Positions 42,711 through 52,343 of a stretch of DNA of 64,000 bases are shown here, one piece after another; the stretch's first letter is position 1, and each line of letters begins with the position of its first letter. The DNA lies in NCBI GenBank assembly GCA_001724025.1, contig MEDJ01000022.1, forward strand, positions 1 to 64,000, written 5' to 3'. The position numbers and the translations under genes are program-made. The notes beneath the pieces are model-generated. The model made no database searches. It worked only from the letters and a program-made list of their open reading frames with translations, and was not told the origin of the DNA. Source of the DNA: Acidobacteria bacterium SCN 69-37 (GTDB taxonomy: Bacteria > Acidobacteriota > Vicinamibacteria > Vicinamibacterales > SCN-69-37).

Positions 42711-42747
42711 ATGGAGCCATGGCTCCATTTGGTAGAGACGGAGCTCC
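42711..42747. promoter_or_regulatory. Likely enhancer (UAS) for the bEBP
   Basis: ATGGAGCCATGGCTCCAT (42711-42728) is an 18-bp perfect palindrome centred about 108 bp upstream of the predicted sigma-54 start. A second palindrome GGAGCTCC (42740-42747) shares the TGGAGC half-site and is centred 24 bp away. Distance and symmetry fit tandem sites for a dimeric enhancer-binding protein. With the sigma-54 promoter this accounts for the 303-bp gap at 42532-42834. Confidence 0.65.
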
Positions 42748-42834
42748 AACTGCCGCGCACACCCTCTGGTGCGATCGACGGGCGTGACGTTTCGTCGATC
42801 GAGCCGCCGGCGACGCGCCGGCGCGGCGCGCACC

Positions 42835-43914
42835 TCAGGGCTTCAGATCGTGATGACGCAGAAAGTCCATGAACTTCTGGTAATCCGATGACGGCAGATT
42901 GAAGAGCGAGAGGATGCGCCGGTAGTTGCCCGTCGTCTCGCTCAGTCCCCGCCGCACGACGGTCTTGACCTGCGATCGATTGAGATCGCGTTCCATGAAC
43001 GGCTGCCCGACGACCGACCAGAAGTCCTCGCCGCCGTGCACGATGCGCTCGTACCGCGCGTCGATCGTGTCGGCCCGATCCTGCGGCGAGTCCTCGAGCA
43101 GCGCGCTGAAGTCGTCGGGCTCGATCAATTCGCCGTCGGCCATGCCGTAGCCGGTCGAGACCACGGCAATCAGCTGGCGCACGTTGCCGGGCCAGCGATT
43201 CTTTTCGAGCAGCGCCAGCGATGCCGCGGAAAACCGCTTCGATACGCCGTACTTGCGCGCCAGACGGAACAGCGTGTGATCGGCGATCAAGCGCCAGTCG
43301 TCCTCGCGATCGCGCAGCGCCGGCAGTTCCACGAGAAAGTGTCGGAGCCGGAAGAACAGATCGTACCGGAACTGGTTGATCATGACCAGTTCGTTCAGGT
43401 CGCGATTGGTGGCCGACACCACGCGGACGTCGGCACGCCGCGATCCGGACGCCGCCCCCACCGGACGGAATTCACCGGTGGCGAGCGCGCGCAGGAGCAG
43501 CGCCTGCGCGGCTGTCGGCAGGTCACCGATCTCGTCGAGGAAGATGACGCCGCCATCGGCTTCCTCGAACGCACCACGTCGATCGGCCGTCGCGCCGGTG
43601 AAACTCCCCTTGAGGTGCCCGAACAACTCACTCACCGTGAGGTTGCCTTCCTGGTACTGCGGGCAGTTCACGGTGACGTACGGTTTGGTGCGCGGACACC
43701 CGAGCAGGTAGAGCGCGTGCGCGAAATGCTCTTTCCCGACGCCGCTCTCGCCCGTAATCAGCACCGGCTCGCGATAGCGCGCCATCTTCTCGACCTGGCG
43801 GATCGCCTTCAGGAAGCGCGTCGACTGCCCCACCATTTCGAGGGCGCGTTCGGGTCCATGCCGCTCGATCGAGAGCGCGCGGAGGCGGACGGCTGGCTCA
43901 CTCAGAAAGGACAC
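42835..43914 (-). CDS. Sigma-54-dependent activator (bEBP) without receiver domain
   Basis: AAA+ activator that remodels sigma-54 RNA polymerase. 359 residues. AAA+ core about 30-260: Walker A GESGVGKE, the sigma-54 contact loop GSFTGA (normally GAFTGA), Walker B GGVIFLDEIGDL, sensor/arginine region LFFRLRHFLVELPALRDR and WPGNVRQL. No N-terminal receiver, GAF or PAS domain, so control must come from level, the core itself, or a partner. The C-terminal 60 residues (NRSQVKTVVRRGLSETTGNYRRILSLFNLP) are helical but not a typical Fis motif. GTG 43914 has AGGAG 5 nt upstream. It probably drives the promoter at 42622-42637. Confidence 0.9.
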   Translation of the reverse strand: MSFLSEPAVRLRALSIERHGPERALEMVGQSTRFLKAIRQVEKMARYREPVLITGESGVGKEHFAHALYLLGCPRTKPYVTVNCPQYQEGNLTVSELFGHLKGSFTGATADRRGAFEEADGGVIFLDEIGDLPTAAQALLLRALATGEFRPVGAASGSRRADVRVVSATNRDLNELVMINQFRYDLFFRLRHFLVELPALRDREDDWRLIADHTLFRLARKYGVSKRFSAASLALLEKNRWPGNVRQLIAVVSTGYGMADGELIEPDDFSALLEDSPQDRADTIDARYERIVHGGEDFWSVVGQPFMERDLNRSQVKTVVRRGLSETTGNYRRILSLFNLPSSDYQKFMDFLRHHDLKP

Positions 43915-44022
43915 GATCTCTCCTGGCCCCGCCCGCTGCGGACGAGCGCTGCGATCACGCGGCGCGCATCCCCTGTGCCGACCGCCACGCGCGCGCCGTC
44001 GCACGCCTCGTGACGCGGCCGA

Positions 44023-44415
44023 CTACAGCGGGGGATAGGTGATGCCCTTGACGTCGACTTCGGTCTTCAATTGCGAGATCGCCGCACAGGGAAAGATGAA
44101 CCCGTGCGCGTCGATGGCCCGCGAGCTGTGCGGTTCCAGATCCGGCACGACGTGGAGGATCCGCGCCATCGATTCCCCGCGATCGTCAAGGGCGTCGATC
44201 TTCAACGTCGCGTGAATCGACACGTCGTTGTCGTTCGCAACGGTACCGACCACGCGACAGCAGCACAGGCCCGGATTGCCGAGCGTCGACTCGAGCGTCA
44301 GGCTCCCGACCGTGACGTTGCTCAACGACGGGCCCGCCGGGAGCCCGCGACACGCGGCCAGCGACAGCACGACCAGGAAGGACGCGGCTGCGAGGGTCAG
44401 AAGTCGGGTCTGCAT
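44023..44415 (-). CDS. Small lipoprotein, FxLYD-like
   Basis: 130 residues. Lipoprotein signal LLTLAAASFLVVLSLAAC with the acylated Cys near 23, then about 100 residues of beta-rich sequence (LESTLGNPGLCCCRVVGTVANDNDVSIHATLKIDALDDRG) resembling the FxLYD fold of small extracytoplasmic proteins. Contains an unusual CCC tract. ATG 44415 is chosen for the signal peptide. It lies between the bEBP gene and the export operon; a self-immunity lipoprotein is possible, but there is no direct evidence. Confidence 0.7.
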   Translation of the reverse strand: MQTRLLTLAAASFLVVLSLAACRGLPAGPSLSNVTVGSLTLESTLGNPGLCCCRVVGTVANDNDVSIHATLKIDALDDRGESMARILHVVPDLEPHSSRAIDAHGFIFPCAAISQLKTEVDVKGITYPPL

Positions 44416-44552
44416 ATGGAAGAGGTCGAAGCGTAGCACATCTTTTCCGCACCTGATGCAACACACGAAACTGTTCGATTGATCCGAATTCCGTAACGCT
44501 CGAATAGTGTGCGACACCATGCGAACGTGACAGCCGATTGGTCATCTTTTTC

Positions 44553-44602
44553 TGGTAGAATCGCGCCCCCAGACGGCTCAGCGACCACGCGACTTTCGCG
44601 TG
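44553..44602 (+). promoter_or_regulatory. Extended -10 promoter and leader hairpin of the export operon
   Basis: TGGTAGAAT (44553-44561) is an extended -10 element; no good -35 is seen. Transcription would start near 44568. The leader then holds a perfect 7-bp hairpin, CACGCGA/TCGCGTG with a 3-nt loop (44586-44602), and about 60 more nt before the TolC-like gene. The rest of the 251-bp gap at 44416-44666 shows nothing else. Confidence 0.5.
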
Positions 44603-44666
44603 TGACTCTCGAATCGACGCCACGCGCCGGCTGGCAGAGTGACGACGGCGACAGGAGTTTTTTCCG

Positions 44667-46577
44667 ATGACACGCATGCCCGGGCGTTCGCGCCTCTTCG
44701 TACTGGCCGTTCCGATCGTGGCCGTGGCCGTGACCGCCACGCCGGCCGCGGCGCAGTCGGCGCCACCCGCGCCGGGCCAGGCGGCGCCCGTCGTCACCTT
44801 TCCTGCACAGGGCCTGACGCTCGACGAGGCGATTGCGACGACGCTGCAGCACGATCCCGCGCTGCAGCAGAGCCGCGTCGACGTGCAGCGGCGGCAGGGC
44901 CTCGTGCAGCAGTTCCGCGGCGCGTTCGATTCCACGCTGTTCATCACCGCGCAGTACACGCATCGCACGCAGGAAATGAGCGAGAGCTCGAAAGACACCG
45001 AACGTCGCAAGCGCGACGATCTCGACGAGGTCATCGCGAACCGCGAGAAGAACCTCGCCGAAGTGAGCCGGCTCTCGGATCTGCTCACCGCCATCCGCAA
45101 CAATCCGTCGGATGGCAGCGTGATCGACGAAGTGGCGCGCTTCAGCCCGGCCACGGCCGCCACGCTGCGCATGCTCGATGGCCTGATCGCGCAGGCGGCG
45201 CCGGCGCAGCGGCAGGAATTCTCGGCGATTCGATCGGACTTCCTGTCGTCGGCGCTGCTCGGCTTCGAGGACGAACTCGAGGCGGCGCGCACCGACTACG
45301 ACCGGCTGCGGCAGGATCGCGCGAACCTCGGGGACGCCCCCATCGACGAAGTCTTCATCGATGCGACGGGCAGCGCGACGCTCTCGAAGCTCTATCGATC
45401 GGGCATCACGTTCGCACCGTTCTTCGACTCGACCTTCAACGGCACCAACTTCAAGGGCAAGCCGCGCGCGGCGGAATACGGCGGCAAGGGCATCTCCGAC
45501 GTCCTGCAGTTCCGCGCGGGCGTGAACGTGACGCTGCCGCTGCTGCGCGGGCGCGGCGCGCGATCGGTGGCGGCGGCCGAACGGGCGGCGGCCATCGACG
45601 TCGAAGCCGGCCAGCTCATCCTCGATCACCAGCAGGCGGCCAGTGTGCTGCGGACCGTGCAGGCGTACTGGAACCTGCGCGCGGCGCAGGACGCGGTCAC
45701 TATCGCGCGGCAGTCCGTCGAGTTCCAGACGACCCTGACGGGGCTGACGAACCAGATCATCGGCGTGGGCGACCTGCCGCAGGTGGAACTGGCCCGCGCG
45801 CGGGCCAGCGAAGCCCGCGCCCGCGCGCAGGCGGAGGATGCCGAACGTCGCCTGCACGAGGCGCGCGTCGCTCTGGCCGATGCGATGGGGGTGGCCGTGA
45901 CCGGCGATCCGGCCACGCTGCCGACGGCCGCCGATGCCTTCCCACAGGGCGGTGCTCCCGGCGCGGTGGCTGGTTTGATCGACCAGGCCGTGGGGCAGCG
46001 AGCGGATCTGAAGGCGGCCACGCGCTCGATCGACGCGAGCACGACGCTCGTCGACGCGGCGCGCGACGACCTGCGGCCGCGCCTGGACCTGCAGGTGGGC
46101 ACGTGGTTCACGGCCCTCGGCGAAGGCTCCGGTCCGAAGGCGCTCGATCGCTGGGTCGGGCCGAGCGCGGGCGTCGGGTTCCAGTACGAGAAACCGCTCG
46201 GCAACAACCAGGCGGAAGGCTTACTCGCGCAACGCGAGGCTGACACGGCCCTGCGGCAGATCGCGCAGCGCGATCTCGATCGCCGCATCCGGCTCTCGGT
46301 GGTCGAATCGGCAGGCACGCTCGAACAGGCCGCCGCGCGCGTGGCCCAGGCCGAAGCGGCTGTCGGCTTCTACGAGACGACAGTGAACGCCGAACTGCAG
46401 CGCTTCCGCACCGGGGACGTCACGCTGCTCGACACGGTCATCACGCAGCAGCAGCAGATCGACGCCCAACTGGCGCTGGTGCTGGCGCGGCAGGAACTGG
46501 CGCAGCGGCTGGCGCAGCTGCAGTTCCAGACCGGCACGCTCGTGACGCTGCCGTCGGCGGCGGGAGCGAGGGACTAG
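44667..46577 (+). CDS. TolC-like outer-membrane efflux protein, enlarged (1)
   Basis: 636 residues, against about 450-490 for TolC. Signal peptide ends in TPAAAQS. OEP features: QGLTLDEAIATTLQHDPALQQSRVDVQRRQGLVQQ, VTLPLLRGRGARSVAAAERAA, and RFRTGDVTLLDTVITQQQQIDAQLALVLARQELAQRLAQLQ near the end. A charged insertion of about 150 residues (from about 95) interrupts the first half and may extend the periplasmic tunnel. AGGAG precedes the ATG. Expected to form the outer-membrane channel for the NHLM exporter. Overlaps the next gene by 1 bp. Confidence 0.88.
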   Translation: MTRMPGRSRLFVLAVPIVAVAVTATPAAAQSAPPAPGQAAPVVTFPAQGLTLDEAIATTLQHDPALQQSRVDVQRRQGLVQQFRGAFDSTLFITAQYTHRTQEMSESSKDTERRKRDDLDEVIANREKNLAEVSRLSDLLTAIRNNPSDGSVIDEVARFSPATAATLRMLDGLIAQAAPAQRQEFSAIRSDFLSSALLGFEDELEAARTDYDRLRQDRANLGDAPIDEVFIDATGSATLSKLYRSGITFAPFFDSTFNGTNFKGKPRAAEYGGKGISDVLQFRAGVNVTLPLLRGRGARSVAAAERAAAIDVEAGQLILDHQQAASVLRTVQAYWNLRAAQDAVTIARQSVEFQTTLTGLTNQIIGVGDLPQVELARARASEARARAQAEDAERRLHEARVALADAMGVAVTGDPATLPTAADAFPQGGAPGAVAGLIDQAVGQRADLKAATRSIDASTTLVDAARDDLRPRLDLQVGTWFTALGEGSGPKALDRWVGPSAGVGFQYEKPLGNNQAEGLLAQREADTALRQIAQRDLDRRIRLSVVESAGTLEQAAARVAQAEAAVGFYETTVNAELQRFRTGDVTLLDTVITQQQQIDAQLALVLARQELAQRLAQLQFQTGTLVTLPSAAGARD

Positions 46578-48796
46578 TGGCCGCTCCCGCTGCACTCATC
46601 GGCTGGCGCGCGGCCTGTGCCGCGGCCTGCCTTGGTTTCGCCATTCCTGCGGCGGCGCAGGTAGTCCGGGTCCCCGAAGCCGAGACCCTGGCCGCGGCAC
46701 AGGAGGCCCCGGCCCGCTCGACGCAGGCCACGATTGGCCTGTCGGACGCGGTCGCGCTCGCCCTGCGACACAATCCGGCCCTCAAGGAACAGGCCGAGTC
46801 GCTGCGCGCCGCCACGGGGCGGCTGCAGCAGGCGCGTGGACCGTTCGACCCGACACTGCGCGTGCTGCCGTCGGCCACGTTCGATCTCAAGGAAATGGCG
46901 CCGTTCCTCAAGGCGCGCGAGATCAGCAAGCGCGAGACGATCCGGATCATCGCCGACAACTTCACGATCCTGACCCAGGCCCTGCGCGAGATGATCGATG
47001 TCACCTCGACGACGCCGCCGCGGTGTCCGTCGGGCCTGCAGCTGTCGAACGGCCAGATCGACCTGACGCGCGACAACCTCGATCTCTCGGGCCGCGACGC
47101 TACGGAGCGGGCGCTGCTCGGCGTCGACACGGCACTGCAGTCGGTCGTCGTGGAACTGGCCGACGGCCTCTCGATCAACCTTGCCGACATCTGCCGCAGC
47201 GAACCGCGCGAGCTGATTTCGCCTGAACTGCTGGTCGGCACCTTCCGGCGGATCGATCAGTCGGGCGGGCTCGGGCTCGAGGGCATTCTCCAGAGCGTGG
47301 CGCAGATCCCGCGCGAGACGCGCATCCTCCAGGAGGAAATCACGCGAACGGTGGCGCAGCGTGCGCGGCTGGCGCTCGACAGGCTCGGTCCGGTGGCCGA
47401 GGACGAGCTGACGCGCAACATCACGATCGACGTGAGCCTGTCGAAGCTGTTCCGTGGCGGCTTCCAGGTCAGCGGCGATTACCAGCTCCAGAGCCAGGAA
47501 CAGAATTTCGTCGGGAAGCCGCTCGATCCGACGTTCGGCGGCTTCGACACGCCGCCGCAGTTCTACTCGAGTGCGGCCGGCACGCTGACCGTGCCGCTCG
47601 GCCGCGGCCGCGGATCGGCGGCCACGGCGGCCTCCGAGCGCGCGGCGCGCCGAATCGTCGAGGGCGAGCGCGAGCAGTTCCGCCACGACGTCTCCGAGGA
47701 AGTGTTCCGCACGGTCCTCGCCTACCTGAATCTCGTCGCCGCGCAGCAGACGGTCGAGCAGCTCGAAGCCTCGGCCGGCCGGCAGCAGCGGATCCTCGAG
47801 CTGTCCGAAGCCCGCGTGAAGGCAGGCGATCTGGCGCAGGCCGATCTGGCACGGGTGCGCGCGAGTGCGGCCGGCACCGATGGGTCGCTCGCGCAGGCCC
47901 GCGCGGCACTCGTCTCGGCGCGCATCGCCCTGGCCGAGCAGATCGGCCTGCGAGTCGAGTCGCTCGGCGATGCCCCGCTCGCGGCCGACGCGTTCGCCGC
48001 CGTCCAGGCGGCCGACACCGACGCCGACGCGCTCATCGCGCGGGCCCTGTCTGCCCGGCACGATCTGCGTGCGGCCTCGTCGCGCCGCGACGCCGCCGCC
48101 GCGCTGGCCGCCGGCGCGCGCGCCAACGCCCGGCCGCGCCTCGACCTGACGCTGACCGGCGGCATCTTCAATCTCGAGGACAGCCCGTTCTTCAAGTTCC
48201 TGCCCGACGAGCGGCTGCCGATCATCTCGGCCACGTCAGGGATCCCGACGACGCCGGTCACCGGGACACCGGTGCCCCCGCTCGATCCGGTCCGGTACTA
48301 CTCGCCGGTGGGCTACGGCCGCGCCATCGCGAATCGGCACACGCCGTTCGCCACCGTGGCGATTACGTTCGAGCTGCCGTTCGGTAACCACACGGCGCGC
48401 GGTCGCGCGGCCCAGGCCGAGGCGACCCACACGTCGAGCGCCATCCAGTCCGAGGATCTCCGCCGCAGCATCGGCGAGAACGTCGTCGAACTGACGCAGT
48501 CGCTGCGGCGTGCGGCGACGTCGCTCACCGAGTGGGACGCGGCCGTGGCCCGCGGGGGCGAAACGCTCGACGGCCGGCTCCGCATGTTCCAGACCGGCGA
48601 CACGACGCTGATTGACGTGCTGCTGACCGAGGACTCGCTGACCGGCGATTACCTGCAGCAGATCCGGCAGCGCCAGGCCTACCTGAGCGCCCTGGCCCGG
48701 CTGCGGCTCGAAGTCGGCGACCTGGTCACCGTGGACGGCGCCGGCGCACCAACGGGCACGCTGCAGTTCGATCCGTCCGGGTTGACGGGAAGATGA
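46577..48796 (+). CDS. TolC-like outer-membrane efflux protein, enlarged (2)
   Basis: 739 residues, with signal peptide LGFAIPAAAQV. OEP pattern: IGLSDAVALALRHNPALKEQAESLRAATGRLQQA, LTVPLGRGRGSAATAASERAA, RMFQTGDTTLIDVLLTEDSLTGDYLQQIRQRQAYLSALARLRLEVG. A long insertion (about 100-290) corresponds to that of the preceding protein, so the two are diverged duplicates and may build a mixed trimer. Starts with GTG in TAGTG, sharing one base with the upstream stop. A 147-bp gap with a hairpin separates it from the HlyD-like gene. Confidence 0.88.
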   Translation: MAAPAALIGWRAACAAACLGFAIPAAAQVVRVPEAETLAAAQEAPARSTQATIGLSDAVALALRHNPALKEQAESLRAATGRLQQARGPFDPTLRVLPSATFDLKEMAPFLKAREISKRETIRIIADNFTILTQALREMIDVTSTTPPRCPSGLQLSNGQIDLTRDNLDLSGRDATERALLGVDTALQSVVVELADGLSINLADICRSEPRELISPELLVGTFRRIDQSGGLGLEGILQSVAQIPRETRILQEEITRTVAQRARLALDRLGPVAEDELTRNITIDVSLSKLFRGGFQVSGDYQLQSQEQNFVGKPLDPTFGGFDTPPQFYSSAAGTLTVPLGRGRGSAATAASERAARRIVEGEREQFRHDVSEEVFRTVLAYLNLVAAQQTVEQLEASAGRQQRILELSEARVKAGDLAQADLARVRASAAGTDGSLAQARAALVSARIALAEQIGLRVESLGDAPLAADAFAAVQAADTDADALIARALSARHDLRAASSRRDAAAALAAGARANARPRLDLTLTGGIFNLEDSPFFKFLPDERLPIISATSGIPTTPVTGTPVPPLDPVRYYSPVGYGRAIANRHTPFATVAITFELPFGNHTARGRAAQAEATHTSSAIQSEDLRRSIGENVVELTQSLRRAATSLTEWDAAVARGGETLDGRLRMFQTGDTTLIDVLLTEDSLTGDYLQQIRQRQAYLSALARLRLEVGDLVTVDGAGAPTGTLQFDPSGLTGR

Positions 48797-48817
48797 GTGG
48801 AAGGCGACGAGGCGACG

Positions 48818-48885
48818 TGGGGCGACGAAATGCCAGAGACGCATGGCACGCACCGGAAATCGTTCACCGTCGCTTCGTCGCCCCA
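48818..48885. repeat. 12-bp inverted repeat in the export operon
   Basis: TGGGGCGACGAA (48818-48829) and TTCGTCGCCCCA (48874-48885) are perfectly complementary around 44 nt. It lies between the second TolC-like gene and the HlyD-like gene and may reduce read-through between channel and inner-membrane genes. No promoter is obvious after it. Confidence 0.6.
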
Positions 48886-48943
48886 TCACCACAGAGCCGC
48901 AAGTCGCCATCAACACTTCTGAGCCCGATTCAAGGAACCACGC

Positions 48944-50122
48944 ATGGCCGATGATTCCCTGTTCCGCAAGGCCGCCCTCGACAAGCTGGCGTCGCCCGAG
49001 CGGCTCGACGTCCTGATGCAGGTGACGTCGCCGAAAGGCTGGATTGCCCTGCTGACCATCGCCGCGCTGCTCGTCGGCGTCGTCGTCTGGAGCGTCGTCG
49101 GCACGCTGCCGGAACGGATCGACGGGCAGGGCATGCTCACCGGCGAAGGCGGCCTGCGGCAGATCCGGGCGTCTGGCGACGGTCGCCTGACGCGGCTCAC
49201 GCTCACGGTCAACCAGATGGTGAGTCCCGACCAGGTCGTCGGGGAAATCTCGGCCGTCGACATGGGCCAGGCGGTTCAGTCCGCGTCGAACGATTACAAC
49301 GCGCAGTTGCAGGCCCACCAGGCCGCGCTCGCCTCCGAACAGATCACGATCAGCAACCTGGGTATCCAGCGCGACAGGGCGCAGGCCAACGTCACCAAGG
49401 CGGACGCCAACCTCGCGCAGCGACGCGAGAACCTCGCGGCCGGGATCGGCACGGCCAACCAGGTACGGGCGGCCGAGGCCGAGGTCGACGGTTACATGAA
49501 GGAAGTCGCCAGCTACGAGCAGCAGATCCGGACCGTGCGCGAACAGGGCCGGCTGCGGCTCATCAACCTGCAGCGGCTGCAGCAGCAGGTCGCGAGCACG
49601 GAAGCGACCGTGGCCGCGCGGGCCACGATCAGCAGCACGGTGTCGGGCAAGGTCGTGTCGATTGCCAAGCAGGTCGGCGACCTGGTGACCGTCGGCGATC
49701 TGATTGCCGAGGTCGAGTCGGGCAGCGAGGAAGCCAGCACGCTGGAGATCGTGGCGTTCGTGTCGTCACGGACGGGCCAGCGCGTGCGGCCCGGCCACCC
49801 GGCGCAGATCACCGTCAACGGCGTGCCGCGCGAGGAATACGGGTTCCTCCGCGGCGAGGTGAAGTTCGTGTCGCAGTATCCGGAGAGCCCGGCAACGATT
49901 GCGCGGGTGATGGGCGACGGGCGCATCTCGGAAGCGAGTTACCGCGTGGTCATCGCCCCGACACCGGACGCGTCGACGCCCACCGGGTATGCCTGGTCGA
50001 CGGGCCAGGGGCCCAATGCGCCGATCTCGGGCGGCACGGGAACGACCGTCGCGGTCGAGGTCGACCAGCGCGCGCCCATCAGCATGGTGCTGCCGATCAT
50101 CCGCGGCGCCATCGGCGGATAG
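48944..50122 (+). CDS. NHLM secretion adaptor (HlyD-like)
   Basis: Membrane-fusion protein joining the inner-membrane exporter to the outer-membrane channel. 392 residues: cytoplasmic N-terminus, one membrane helix (GWIALLTIAALLVGVVVWSVVG, about 26-48), lipoyl-like half, long coiled-coil hairpin (about 105-220, QAHQAALASEQITISNLGIQRDRAQANV), second lipoyl half (AATVAARATISSTVSGKVVSIAKQVGDLVTVGD) and a beta-barrel part. It fits the NHLM bacteriocin system secretion protein family. Followed after 9 bp by the peptidase-ABC exporter gene. Confidence 0.9.
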   Translation: MADDSLFRKAALDKLASPERLDVLMQVTSPKGWIALLTIAALLVGVVVWSVVGTLPERIDGQGMLTGEGGLRQIRASGDGRLTRLTLTVNQMVSPDQVVGEISAVDMGQAVQSASNDYNAQLQAHQAALASEQITISNLGIQRDRAQANVTKADANLAQRRENLAAGIGTANQVRAAEAEVDGYMKEVASYEQQIRTVREQGRLRLINLQRLQQQVASTEATVAARATISSTVSGKVVSIAKQVGDLVTVGDLIAEVESGSEEASTLEIVAFVSSRTGQRVRPGHPAQITVNGVPREEYGFLRGEVKFVSQYPESPATIARVMGDGRISEASYRVVIAPTPDASTPTGYAWSTGQGPNAPISGGTGTTVAVEVDQRAPISMVLPIIRGAIGG

Positions 50123-50131
50123 GACACTCAC

Positions 50132-52342
<2,211 letters not shown>

Positions 52343-52343
52343 C

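Noticed and set aside
42532-42762. Longer start for the precursor (187-residue frame)
   Set aside because: The added segment crosses the sigma-54 promoter and enhancer and has no leader-like features; ATG 42531 has a ribosome site.
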